36,636 bases of DNA from the IMG/VR virus record IMGVR_UViG_3300020185_005105, positions 1 to 36,636 of that record, one strand, 5' to 3'. The notes beneath the pieces are model-generated. The model was not told where the DNA came from, did no database searches, and saw only the letters and a program-made list of their open reading frames with translations. The position numbers and the translations under genes were made by a program. The stretch's first letter is position 1, and the number at the start of each line of letters is the position of its first letter. The DNA comes from a virus. Of this stretch, positions 26,744-35,827 are shown one piece after another.

Positions 26744-27115
26744 ATGAAAATCGAGCATCAAAAAGAATTCATCAAAGGCCTTCTTTCTTATAAAAATAAC
26801 ATTCAAGAAGAATCAAAAAAACACATGGTAAACAACATAGAGAAAGATACAGCAGAAGCTTTTGCTAAGCACTTTTATAAAGGTGAAGTGGATCCAAAGT
26901 TAAATATCTCAGCGGAAGACGTTTTCGCTTTGGCGGAAAATGGTAATATTGAGCCTATAGAATTAATTGAAAACATGTTTACAATGGTTGCGGAGTTGGA
27001 AAATATTCAACATCAAGGTCGAGATATTGACCTATCTCCCAGTAAAAAAATATTCGATCAATTAAAAGAAAATTTCATCAAATCAAAAGAAGAGGAAGAT
27101 ATTAGAAACTTTTAA
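26744..27115 (+). CDS. Small helical protein of unknown function (123 aa)
   Basis: A 123-residue, charged, probably all-helical protein (MKIEHQKEFIKGLLSYKNNI, HMVNNIEKDTAEAFAKHFYKG, then ELIENMFTMVAELENIQHQG). It has no Cys, signal peptide, membrane segment or known motif. It starts six bases after the fibre gene stop and ends about 20 bp before the glycan cassette, so it is the last gene of the tail block or the first of the cassette. Small helical proteins after fibre genes sometimes act as assembly chaperones, but I see nothing specific to support that. Confidence 0.75.
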   Translation: MKIEHQKEFIKGLLSYKNNIQEESKKHMVNNIEKDTAEAFAKHFYKGEVDPKLNISAEDVFALAENGNIEPIELIENMFTMVAELENIQHQGRDIDLSPSKKIFDQLKENFIKSKEEEDIRNF

Positions 27116-27137
27116 ATATCTAGTGTAATTAAACCTA

Positions 27138-28205
27138 ATGAATGTACTATTAACTGCAAGCTTCGACAAAGGATTGTTCACCAACGGACTACAGCAAAAT
27201 ATTGTTTTTTTAGCTGAACTATTGCAGGATATAGGGCATACCCCTATAGTGGCGGTAAATCATAGTATCGATAAATGTGTAGACCCTCCTACAGGCATTC
27301 TAATTATAGAAGAAAAAGAAATCCTCGACTATGATTACGGTTACATTTGCCAAACAGGATATGTATTAGATAATCAGATGGTCGACAAAATTAAAGATAA
27401 AAATCCCGACACTAAAAATATACATATTCACTATGGCAACAGAATGCTTGCTGATATAGAGCAATGCAAATGGGACAATATTGCAATCTCTGGTCACAAA
27501 GTTGATGAGATATGGACATCGCCCCACTATGAAATAGCGATACCATACTTCAAGGCTTACTATAATACTCAAAAAGTCTTTGTGCTGCCTTATATTTGGG
27601 AGCCAAAATATATTGACATGCATGACAGGTTATGGACGAAAGCTGGCAAAAGCTGTAAATATGACCCCAAGAGACCGAAGAATATAGCCATAGTTGAGCC
27701 AAACTTAAACATGACAAAAAACTGCATGCCTTCTATTTTAATAGCCGAAGAAGCATTGCGCACCAATATTGATTTATTTGACAGGCTTACAGTTTATTGT
27801 TCTGACACAATTCGAGAAAAGAAATACTTTCGCTCTTGGATGTGGAATTTGAATTTACCAAAAGTTGGGAAAGTAGACTTTTCTCCAAGGAAAAGAATTT
27901 CAACCATCTTTTCATCAGAAGCCAATATAGTTATATCTCATCATTTAATGAACGCTTTAAATTATACTCACTTAGAAGCGCTTCACTTAAATATTCCATT
28001 AGTTCATAATTCAGAGTACATGAAAGGTGCGGGATATTATTATCCTGATTATGACATCCAAAAAGGGGCAAAGCAATTAATTGACGCTCTTACTTATCAT
28101 AATCAAAATTTAGAAGAATATAAATCTAGAGCAGAAAAAATAAAATATCAATTTTCGAGGCACAACCCCTTAGTTAAAGCGGAATATAAAAAATTATTTT
28201 CATAA
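27138..28205 (+). CDS. DUF2827-type glycosyltransferase-like protein, copy 1 (355 aa)
   Basis: Matches the DUF2827 family by its N-terminal FTNGLQQNIVFLAELLQDIG, the mid-protein IAIVEPNLNMTKNCMPSILI and the C-terminal HLEALHLNIPLVHNSEYMKG followed by GYYYPDYD. That last stretch is the family's counterpart of the sugar-nucleotide-binding end of GT-B enzymes. The family is uncharacterised; a GT-B-like glycosyltransferase role is inferred from fold-level similarity and from the surrounding glycosyltransferases. The next gene is a clear paralogue starting at the stop. A GTGTA string lies 15 bases before the ATG. Family membership is confident; substrate unknown. Confidence 0.85.
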   Translation: MNVLLTASFDKGLFTNGLQQNIVFLAELLQDIGHTPIVAVNHSIDKCVDPPTGILIIEEKEILDYDYGYICQTGYVLDNQMVDKIKDKNPDTKNIHIHYGNRMLADIEQCKWDNIAISGHKVDEIWTSPHYEIAIPYFKAYYNTQKVFVLPYIWEPKYIDMHDRLWTKAGKSCKYDPKRPKNIAIVEPNLNMTKNCMPSILIAEEALRTNIDLFDRLTVYCSDTIREKKYFRSWMWNLNLPKVGKVDFSPRKRISTIFSSEANIVISHHLMNALNYTHLEALHLNIPLVHNSEYMKGAGYYYPDYDIQKGAKQLIDALTYHNQNLEEYKSRAEKIKYQFSRHNPLVKAEYKKLFS

Positions 28206-29303
28206 ATGAAGATTGGTATAACTTTAGATATGTCTATAGCATTCTGGGCAAATGGAATGCAACAAAACATTGTCTTTCTTTATAGCCTATTAAAACAAAT
28301 ACCAGAAAATGATTGCTATTACATAACTCACAAAAAACCAGCTTACATTTTAAATAAAAAACATCAAGGCATGATGCTCGACGACCTCATGTCAGATGAT
28401 GGAGAGGCATTGGACGCTTTAATTATTGCTGGCTTTGATCTTCTTCCAGAAATGTATGATAAATTAAAGCAAAGAAATCCTAATATTAAAATTATATTAA
28501 TTCACTTCGGCAATAAACTAATGGACGATATTCATTATACAGTAGCTCCATCAAACTATAAAAAACAGCCCATTACTCCACCAAAATATTTATCTCAAAT
28601 CTGGATATCGCCCCATCATGAATACGGCAAAGAATATATAAAAACTTATTACCAGCATGAAGATGTTAGAGTTATACCTTATATATGGGATCCTTATTTT
28701 GTACAAGAAAAAATAAAAGAATTAAAAAATAAAAATTTATCACCATTTTTTAGCGCAGAAAAAAGTCGATCTGTCTGCGTTTTTGAGCCAAACATTTCTC
28801 ATCTAAAAAACTGTATTATTCCTGTCGCAATATGTGAAAGATTTGATTCACTACATCCCGATAAATTAAATGCGATCAATGTATTCTCTACCGATAGAAT
28901 TAGAGAAAAAGAGTATTTCTCCTCGTTAATGAAAAAATTTAAAATAGTGCAAAAAAAAGATTTTATATTTTTTAATAATCGCTGGGGTAGTTTGGATGCA
29001 TTAAGTAAATTTGGCAGTATTGTTGTGAGTCACCAAATTAATAATGAATTGAATTATTCTCATTTTGAGACATTATACTTAGGTCTTCCTTTAATTCATA
29101 ATTCTCCTAGACTAGAAAGTCATGGATACTATTACCCTGAGTTTGACGTAAAAATGGGAGCCAATCAACTCATGAGCGCAGTATTAAACCATCAGATTGT
29201 CCAACAAGATTACCAAAGGGAATCAAGAGAGTTTCTTCTTCCCTTTAGCCCTTATAATCAAAAAAATGCAGGAATATATAATTTATATTTAAATGATGAT
29301 TAA
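28206..29303 (+). CDS. DUF2827-type glycosyltransferase-like protein, copy 2 (365 aa)
   Basis: A tandem paralogue of the preceding gene, with equivalent blocks in order: FWANGMQQNIVFLYSLLKQI, VFEPNISHLKNCIIPVAI, ELNYSHFETLYLGLPLIHNS and GYYYPEFDVKMGA. It begins directly after the upstream stop and overlaps the GT25 gene by 11 bp. The copies have diverged well beyond recent duplication, so they probably add different residues or linkages. It has no signal peptide, so it acts in the host cytoplasm if it is a sugar-nucleotide-dependent enzyme. Substrate and acceptor cannot be read from the sequence. Confidence 0.85.
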   Translation: MKIGITLDMSIAFWANGMQQNIVFLYSLLKQIPENDCYYITHKKPAYILNKKHQGMMLDDLMSDDGEALDALIIAGFDLLPEMYDKLKQRNPNIKIILIHFGNKLMDDIHYTVAPSNYKKQPITPPKYLSQIWISPHHEYGKEYIKTYYQHEDVRVIPYIWDPYFVQEKIKELKNKNLSPFFSAEKSRSVCVFEPNISHLKNCIIPVAICERFDSLHPDKLNAINVFSTDRIREKEYFSSLMKKFKIVQKKDFIFFNNRWGSLDALSKFGSIVVSHQINNELNYSHFETLYLGLPLIHNSPRLESHGYYYPEFDVKMGANQLMSAVLNHQIVQQDYQRESREFLLPFSPYNQKNAGIYNLYLNDD

Positions 29304-30429
29304 TAGAGTATCAAAATCTTTTTTTATTAATTTAGACCGCCGAACGGATAGATTAGACCATATACATAAAACTTTACCTTTTTATGCAGAAAGGTTTTCA
29401 GCTGTAGATGCTAAAGATCTTACATTGACTGAAGAAATTAAAAAGCTATTTCCAGAAAAATACCACCAACTCACAAAAGCAGAAATCGCATGCGCGTTAA
29501 GTCATTACAGATTATGGAAGCAATTAACTCAAGATAAAAATAGCAATAACTATCTAATTCTAGAGGATGATGTAGTTTTCGAGGATGGTTTTCTTGAATT
29601 ATGGAATAACAAATTTAGTCAAGATTTACCCAAAAACTTCATGATCGCTTATCTGGGTGGCTGCCAACCTTGGAATAAAACGCATTATCATAATGTACTT
29701 GAATATAAAAACAATCATTTTTTTACAGTAAAAAAGAACGACTTCTTCACTCCAAACGACTACTACTGGCATATGAACGCATCTTCATATATAGTCAGCA
29801 AGCAAGCCGCCTCCTTACTTTGCCAATGGGTTGAGCAGTTTGGCTTTAATGCTGCTTTTGATGTTTTCATTATAAAATTCCTAACAACAAATAAATTATT
29901 CTCAGCCCCAGATAGAATACTTCATTTAAATCCGCTAATGGCTAGGCAAATTCATGAAGCGAATGGAAATATCGAAGCCGATAAAAAGTCTGACTTAAGG
30001 TTCTGCAATGATCGATTTGAAAAAGAGGAAAAGCAAAAATTAAAATTAATCTGGCAGGTTGATCCAAATAACCTAAAACAAACCTATGAAACAGATTGGA
30101 TTAGAGAAATTTTTTCAGAGCTTGATTTAGAAGAAATTATCGACACAGAATTTAAGGTTGTATCTGATGATTCCATTATTGTATATACTGATATTTGGCC
30201 AGCCAGCAAAAAAGGTGGTGACCAAGACGCTTTATATCTTTACCTCGATAAAGCTGCCAAGCAAAATAATGTCTCCATTGTTCATTTAGGCGATGAATAC
30301 ACTCATGCACGGACTGATCATTATGAAAATTTTCGCAACACATTTCGCACAACTTACAATGAGTCTGTATCTCATATGAAAAATGTCACTCAAATACCAT
30401 TAGGCTACAAGCGAGGATTCCATGATTAG
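29293..30429 (+). CDS. GT25 glycosyltransferase fused to N-terminal half of an exostosin-like domain (378 aa)
   Basis: Residues ~1-225 are a glycosyltransferase family 25 domain (LPS galactosyltransferase-like): FFINLDRRTDRLDHI, AEIACALSHYRLWKQL and the acidic metal/sugar motif E91-D92-D93 in NYLILEDDVVFEDGF. From ~293 the protein changes to the start of an exostosin-like domain (DDSIIVYTDIWPASKKGGDQ to IPLGYKRGF) and stops at once (HD, TAG). The rest of that domain appears two genes on, so this protein carries only its N-terminal half. It overlaps the DUF2827 gene by 11 bp and the sulfotransferase gene by 8 bp. The GT25 call is secure; the exostosin half is supported by how well the two pieces join. 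Confidence 0.85.
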   Translation: MMINRVSKSFFINLDRRTDRLDHIHKTLPFYAERFSAVDAKDLTLTEEIKKLFPEKYHQLTKAEIACALSHYRLWKQLTQDKNSNNYLILEDDVVFEDGFLELWNNKFSQDLPKNFMIAYLGGCQPWNKTHYHNVLEYKNNHFFTVKKNDFFTPNDYYWHMNASSYIVSKQAASLLCQWVEQFGFNAAFDVFIIKFLTTNKLFSAPDRILHLNPLMARQIHEANGNIEADKKSDLRFCNDRFEKEEKQKLKLIWQVDPNNLKQTYETDWIREIFSELDLEEIIDTEFKVVSDDSIIVYTDIWPASKKGGDQDALYLYLDKAAKQNNVSIVHLGDEYTHARTDHYENFRNTFRTTYNESVSHMKNVTQIPLGYKRGFHD

Positions 30430-31012
30430 CCACGAACACAAATGTATATTTATACATGTACCCAAAACTGCTGGCGAAAGCATTGAAACCGCTTTGATGG
30501 GTCGGCCAAACTGGGAAAACGATGATCCGAATTACGCAAGCTTAGGCTTGCCAGAAGGCAGCGAGATTGGAAAAGATAAGCATTATACTATTGCCCAATG
30601 GAAAGATCACATCAACTTTACTAATTATTTCAAATTCTCTTTTGTTAGAAACCCATGGGATTCAGCTTATTCATTTTATAGATATAGAAAAGAAAGAGAT
30701 AAGTTTGATCACAGTTTTACAGATTGGGTGAAATTAATTAATCCTAAATTCTGGAAAGAATTCTTGTCTCCACTGAAATATGTTTTATTAAACAATAAAG
30801 AGGGCGTAGACTTTATTGGAAGGTTTGAAGATATTGAGGCTGACTGGGATTATATTTGCTATAGATTATCGCAAGACATAAAACTACCTCATATAAATAA
30901 GGGGGACAACCAATCAGATTATATTGATCACTATGACAGCATTTCTCGTGATATTGTCCATGAACATCTTAAGGAAGATATAGAGTATTTTAATTATAAA
31001 TTTGAAGGATGA
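30422..31012 (+). CDS. PAPS-dependent sulfotransferase (196 aa)
   Basis: A compact sulfotransferase-2-type protein. The 5'-phosphosulfate loop is IHVPKTAGESIE (K15 the expected catalytic/PAPS residue), and the 3'-phosphate site is FVRNPWDSAYSFY (R76, S84). FIGRFEDIEADWDYIC and PHINKGDN are typical later motifs. It would move sulfate from PAPS to a sugar hydroxyl, giving an anionic glycan. The ATG lies inside the last codons of the GT25 gene and the TGA overlaps the next ATG, so it is inserted without any spacer between two parts of an exostosin-like domain. Family assignment is confident; the acceptor sugar is unknown. Confidence 0.9.
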   Translation: MISHEHKCIFIHVPKTAGESIETALMGRPNWENDDPNYASLGLPEGSEIGKDKHYTIAQWKDHINFTNYFKFSFVRNPWDSAYSFYRYRKERDKFDHSFTDWVKLINPKFWKEFLSPLKYVLLNNKEGVDFIGRFEDIEADWDYICYRLSQDIKLPHINKGDNQSDYIDHYDSISRDIVHEHLKEDIEYFNYKFEG

Positions 31013-32757
31013 AAACAATTTTTGACAAACCCTATGTATGGTCTTTTTTGGGACAAGTAAAAGGAAAGCCAACGCGCGAAAATATGCTTGCGGAACTCAA
31101 GCAAGTTCGCGGCGAACATTTTATACATATCACTGAACGCTGGAACGATCAGAACCAAATAGACGTCAAAAAATATAAAGAAATACTATCTGATAGCATT
31201 TTTGTTCCTTGCCCTAGCGGTTGGGGCGGCGCGAGAGGTTTGAAGGATTGCTTTAGGTTATATGAGGCATTAGAGGCTGGATCTATACCTATTGTCGAAA
31301 AAGATGATTTCGCCTATTTCGATAAATTTTTTCCCAATCACCCAATTCTGCAAACTCCTGATGACTGGCTTGGTATAAGTGATGATATGGAGTCTTTACT
31401 TGAAGAACCAAAAAAATTGCAAGAATATAATGAGGCATTAATAAAATGGTGGCAAGACTACAAGTCAAACTTAAAAACAGAAATCAAAAATAAGTTTTTA
31501 AATTCAAAAAAAAATATTTCTGTTATTATTCCAACTATTTGGCAAGCCAATGAATACCTCAAGAAATCCTTAATATCGCTAGAGTCTAACGCTTTTATAT
31601 CTGAAGTTTTAATTGTAAACAATGAAGTCAGTCAAACCCCCAGTTGGATAAGTGTTTTCAAGAAAGTTAAAGTATTAAATCAGAAAAAAAATTTATATTT
31701 TAACGGCAGCTTAAATCTAGCCGTTCCACTGTGTCAATCAGAGTTATGTTGCGTCTTGAATGATGACGCCAATATAGATAACGAATGCTTTGAGTTTATG
31801 TTAAACCAAGATATGAATTCTGTTGGCGCAGTGTTTATAGACCCCGCATGCATCAAGGGAGAGGGCGTACCAGATAGCCATCTTTTTAGTGGCCGCAACT
31901 TTAATGATGAAAAACTCTTGAAGCCCTATGATGAATTCTTTAATCACGGGCCTGGTATGATATTTTTCTTAAAACCTCAAAACTTCAAACCTATACCAGA
32001 AGAATTAAAACATCACTGCGGAGATAGATATATCTTTCAGTCTAATAAAAACGCTGGACTTAAAAACCTCTTCATTCAGGGCTTTCAACTAAAAATACCA
32101 TCAGTAGGTTCCGCCAGTCGATGCAGCGCAAATATTGAATCTGTGATTCGTCAGGATTATGTAGCAAGAGATAAAATATTTAACCTAAAACAAGCAAAAA
32201 AAAATGTTTTTGAATACATCAAACTTGACTTAAATTATTCACCAAAAAATAAATGGAAAATTATTTCTCATAAATTGAAATCAGGGTCTGATATTTTGTG
32301 TGTTGGTGGTGATTTATTGCAGGTGAGCGACGATATTGATATTAAAAATATTTGCGAAAAAGATATAGATATAGCTTTATCAAAACACAATTATAGCGCT
32401 TGGGGTCAAAAACTAGAAGGGGAGTTGTCGTCTTGTTTTATATACATTAAAAGCACCCCTCAGACTATTAATTTAATTGATAGTTTATTGTTTCAAATAG
32501 AGGGTATTAAAACTGATCAAAGATTTTTTAGTTATTCTGAGCAATATATTGACCTCGCTTTAGAAAAATCATTAACTGCAAGCAATATCAAATTTCAATC
32601 AATTCCAAATGATAAATTTGCTGTATCTGAAGAAATATACGGCAAAAATATAGAACATTACAAATCCAATCCTCCTGCTTATATTAATTTTGATAGAAAT
32701 GTATATACAGAAGAATTAAAAAAAATATATTTTAATGCGTATACTAATATTAAATGA
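31009..32757 (+). CDS. Exostosin-like C-terminal half + GT2-type glycosyltransferase + third GT-A-like domain (582 aa)
   Basis: Residues ~1-160 are the second half of an exostosin-like domain, beginning abruptly (KPYVWSFLGQVKGKPTREN, SDSIFVPCPSGWGG, LYEALEAGSIPIVEKDDFAY). These are the family's central and C-terminal motifs with no N-terminal part. Residues ~168-390 resemble a GT2-type domain (ISVIIPTIWQANEYLKKSL; VLNDDANID with D252-D253 as the DxD-like acid pair). Residues ~398-582 look like a third, GT-A-like region (SGSDILCVGGDLLQVSDDID) with a degraded metal motif. The start overlaps the sulfotransferase stop; the end overlaps the next gene by 23 bp. First two assignments are good; the third is tentative. 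Confidence 0.85.
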   Translation: MKTIFDKPYVWSFLGQVKGKPTRENMLAELKQVRGEHFIHITERWNDQNQIDVKKYKEILSDSIFVPCPSGWGGARGLKDCFRLYEALEAGSIPIVEKDDFAYFDKFFPNHPILQTPDDWLGISDDMESLLEEPKKLQEYNEALIKWWQDYKSNLKTEIKNKFLNSKKNISVIIPTIWQANEYLKKSLISLESNAFISEVLIVNNEVSQTPSWISVFKKVKVLNQKKNLYFNGSLNLAVPLCQSELCCVLNDDANIDNECFEFMLNQDMNSVGAVFIDPACIKGEGVPDSHLFSGRNFNDEKLLKPYDEFFNHGPGMIFFLKPQNFKPIPEELKHHCGDRYIFQSNKNAGLKNLFIQGFQLKIPSVGSASRCSANIESVIRQDYVARDKIFNLKQAKKNVFEYIKLDLNYSPKNKWKIISHKLKSGSDILCVGGDLLQVSDDIDIKNICEKDIDIALSKHNYSAWGQKLEGELSSCFIYIKSTPQTINLIDSLLFQIEGIKTDQRFFSYSEQYIDLALEKSLTASNIKFQSIPNDKFAVSEEIYGKNIEHYKSNPPAYINFDRNVYTEELKKIYFNAYTNIK

Positions 32758-34426
32758 TAGACCTTGGCATTATGAGTGCTATATTCATATTATTGATTTT
32801 TGCATAGCATACAATATAGAAGTTGATATTTTAGAAGCTTATTCAGATTCTTTGGGTGTTAAAGAATTTTACTTAAATCATTTTAGAGACAATATAAGGT
32901 ATGTTAAGGGAGTTAATAAATTAAAAGACAAATGTCTAGCTGATCCATTTACTAACATTAAATATGATAAAGTTTTTTTAGTTACCGATAACTTTATTAA
33001 AACGCAATATTTTAATTACTTTAAAAGTTTAGAGCCCAACTCAAGCGCTGACGATCAATTAATATTCATAGATCATTCTAATGAAATTCGAAACCGATTC
33101 TCTAACCATATTGACATAAGACATTTTCCAGACAAAAATAATAACTATGCTTATACATGCATTGATTTAATCTCAAAAGAAGAAAAGCAAGAATTTTTAT
33201 CACAAGAAAAACAAACCAACATATTAATATCAGCTAATCCAAGCAACATTAATATCACCAAAGAAATACAAACCTTAAATGATATTAATCCCAATGCTCA
33301 TATCCATTGGGTGTCACGCGATTTATCAAAACTAAAACAATTTAAACTCAATAACATATCTTACTATGAGTCATTAAATCAGACTGAATTAAATGAACTA
33401 TTTAAAAAATCCCATTATGTTTATGTTCCAAAATACCACAATAAAAATTATCGAACCGAATCAACAACTGGCATTTTAGGATTTGCTTACAGCTATTTGT
33501 GTCAAGTCGTATGGGGAGGCGCAAATTATAACAAGCATTACAGGCTATATTCTCCATTCGAATATTCTAAAGGTTTAGGTGTAGATGATAATTCAAATAT
33601 CAACTTAGTAGCAAAAGAACGCCGTGAACTCATAAATCATAGAAATAAAGTTTTTTCTAGCTTCCTTACTGAAAGCAAAATAAATTTATTATATTTCAAG
33701 GGCAGGAATTTTGGTAATTTTGGAGACGAACTTTCTCCATATATTGTAAAAAAAATTCTTAATAATGAAAATATAGCCGAAAACGGCAACCCAGAAAACC
33801 ATAAAAAAAATTTAATAGCGCTCGGGTCGTATATTCAAACAGCTCAGGATAATTTTTATATATTTGGGTCGGGAGTTAGAGCTTTGTTCCATGATCTCAA
33901 TTTTAACAAATTAAATATTATAAGTGTTCGTGGACCATTAACCAGAAAAGTCTTGTTGGCAAAAAATATTGATTGCCCACAGGTTTACGGGGATCCAGCT
34001 CTACTTCTCCCAGAGTTTTACCAACCAGATAAAATCACGAATCTATCAAGAAAAATTGGCGTAGTTCCGCATCTGAGTCAAATTCAAAATTTTAAAAACC
34101 CTAACCCTGCAAAGTATTTTATTATTGATCCTACCCAATATTGGAAAGTTGTCATTGATCAAATTTATTCATGTAAATGTGTTTTAGCTTCATCTCTACA
34201 TGGGTTGATTTGTGCTGATGCATACAATATCCCCAATTTGTGGTTTAGGCAAAAAATTCAAGAGGGTAATTTTAAATTCTTAGATTATTTCGCTAGCCAA
34301 GGTAGGAAAAAAGTTTATATTTCAAGTTTAGAAGAATTCTGTGAATCAAAGTTGTATAATGACGGCAATAAAATTGACATGAATATAGCATTAAAAAAAT
34401 TTAAAAACAGTAATTTATTGAAATGA
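32735..34426 (+). CDS. GT-B-like domain fused to polysaccharide pyruvyl transferase (563 aa)
   Basis: The C-terminal ~250 residues match the polysaccharide pyruvyl transferase family: NFGDELSPYIV (G330-D331-E332), LIALGSYIQTAQDNFYIFGS, SVRGPLTRKVLLAKNIDCPQ, VYGDPALLLPEFY, and SSLHGLICADAYNIP with H489. Such enzymes add a pyruvate ketal to a sugar using PEP. The N-terminal ~310 residues look like a separate glycosyltransferase (start MRILILNDRPWHYECYIHII; later HYVYVPKYHNKNYRTESTTG and VVWGGANYNK), probably GT-B, though I do not recognise the family. ATG 32735 lies inside the previous gene. Pyruvyl transferase call is strong; the N-terminal call is moderate. Confidence 0.85.
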   Translation: MRILILNDRPWHYECYIHIIDFCIAYNIEVDILEAYSDSLGVKEFYLNHFRDNIRYVKGVNKLKDKCLADPFTNIKYDKVFLVTDNFIKTQYFNYFKSLEPNSSADDQLIFIDHSNEIRNRFSNHIDIRHFPDKNNNYAYTCIDLISKEEKQEFLSQEKQTNILISANPSNINITKEIQTLNDINPNAHIHWVSRDLSKLKQFKLNNISYYESLNQTELNELFKKSHYVYVPKYHNKNYRTESTTGILGFAYSYLCQVVWGGANYNKHYRLYSPFEYSKGLGVDDNSNINLVAKERRELINHRNKVFSSFLTESKINLLYFKGRNFGNFGDELSPYIVKKILNNENIAENGNPENHKKNLIALGSYIQTAQDNFYIFGSGVRALFHDLNFNKLNIISVRGPLTRKVLLAKNIDCPQVYGDPALLLPEFYQPDKITNLSRKIGVVPHLSQIQNFKNPNPAKYFIIDPTQYWKVVIDQIYSCKCVLASSLHGLICADAYNIPNLWFRQKIQEGNFKFLDYFASQGRKKVYISSLEEFCESKLYNDGNKIDMNIALKKFKNSNLLK

Positions 34427-35823
34427 AAATAGCAATAACAACATTATATACTCCAGAAATAGCAGACTTTTCAGTAGAAGCTGTTAAGAATTTTAAAATG
34501 TATTGTGATTTACATGGTTATGATTTATTTTCATACAACAAAACATTAAAGGAGGGATTGCGCGGTAACTGGTGCAAACCTAAAGTTGTACTCAATCATA
34601 TTAAAGACTATGATTATGTTGTGTGGCTGGATAGCGATATAGCTATATTGGATATTAATCGAAAGCTAGAAGATATTATTGAACCACATAAAGACAAGCA
34701 TTTTATTGCTACGGATGACATGGGTGGGTGGAAACTAAATAATGGATTCATGATTTTTAAAAATACAAAATATGTTAAAGACATGTTGGGTGTGTTATGG
34801 AAAATGCAATCTCAGTTCACCAATAAGCGCAGGGGTGACCAAAAGTTTTTTATAAATTTTATTGAACAGCTTAAGTTAACGGAAAAAACTTACCACCTTT
34901 ACCCTCAATCAGAATTATGTGCGCCCCTCTTAATTAAAAACCATCATTCCTTTTCCGCGCATTTAATGGGCATTCACATAAATGACGTTCGTAAGGAATA
35001 TATAAAATATATCAACGATCAAAACACTACTGTTTTAAATTTAAAATCAAAACAAAAACAATTTTTACACCTAAGAGATAAATGGGCAGATTTTATTGAT
35101 GGTAAAATATTTGGCAGATATAGAAATTTACATGACTGGATTGGGTTCGTCTCGGAAACTGTTAAAATCACAAAGCCGCCCAAGGAAAAATATTCTTGCT
35201 ATAATGCTGGAAAAAAAATTGGCATAGTAACTTTATACACTTCTGAAATTGCCGATTTTGGAGCGCATGCAGAAATTAGCATCAAGCAATACGCTGAAAA
35301 ACAGGGTTATACATTTCATGTTTATCGCGAAACATTAGATAGCAATACTCATCCTAATTGGTCAAAACCTCGAGCAATTATGAATCATATTGATGATCAT
35401 GACGTTATCATATGGATGGATGCCGATACGATTATATTTAATCCTGAGAAAAAATTTGAAACTATTCTCGCTCGATGTGTTCCAATGAAAAAAGTTATTG
35501 CATGCAGAGATGTGGGAATAAAAGGTTCAATGCTTAATAGTGGAGTCTTAATGTTCCGCAATCATCAGTACTCAAAAAATATAATTAAAAAATGGATGGC
35601 ACATGAATGCGATAAGTCTGGATTATATACAGGAGGTGGAGACCAAAATGTTTTATGTGATATCTTAAAAAAAGTAGATGGATTTGGACATAATACAAAA
35701 ATTTTTCCAATGAATAAATTTAATACCGACCCTAGATTAGTTGATGATGATACATTTATATTGCATTTTATGGCTTATCCGCACCCTCTTAAAAAGATTT
35801 TTATGAGTTATTGGAATAGTTAA
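34423..35823 (+). CDS. Tandem-duplicated GT34-like galactosyltransferase (466 aa)
   Basis: Two copies of a GMA12/MNN10-type (GT34-like) domain. Copy one (~1-210): KIAITTLYTPEIADFSVEAV, NWCKPKVVLNHI, WLDSDIAI (D70-x-D72), LNNGFMIFKN and GDQKFF. Copy two (~265-466): KIGIVTLYTSEIADFGAHAE, NWSKPRAIMNHI, WMDADTII (D333-x-D335), LNSGVLMFRN and GDQNVL. Both metal-binding DxD motifs are intact, so both may be active and add different or repeated sugars. A linker with RYRNLHDWIGF joins them. ATGA overlaps the upstream gene. It is the last gene of the cassette, and the fibre gene begins about 50 bp on. Family call is good; sugar donor is unknown. Confidence 0.88.
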   Translation: MKIAITTLYTPEIADFSVEAVKNFKMYCDLHGYDLFSYNKTLKEGLRGNWCKPKVVLNHIKDYDYVVWLDSDIAILDINRKLEDIIEPHKDKHFIATDDMGGWKLNNGFMIFKNTKYVKDMLGVLWKMQSQFTNKRRGDQKFFINFIEQLKLTEKTYHLYPQSELCAPLLIKNHHSFSAHLMGIHINDVRKEYIKYINDQNTTVLNLKSKQKQFLHLRDKWADFIDGKIFGRYRNLHDWIGFVSETVKITKPPKEKYSCYNAGKKIGIVTLYTSEIADFGAHAEISIKQYAEKQGYTFHVYRETLDSNTHPNWSKPRAIMNHIDDHDVIIWMDADTIIFNPEKKFETILARCVPMKKVIACRDVGIKGSMLNSGVLMFRNHQYSKNIIKKWMAHECDKSGLYTGGGDQNVLCDILKKVDGFGHNTKIFPMNKFNTDPRLVDDDTFILHFMAYPHPLKKIFMSYWNS

Positions 35824-35827
35824 TTTT

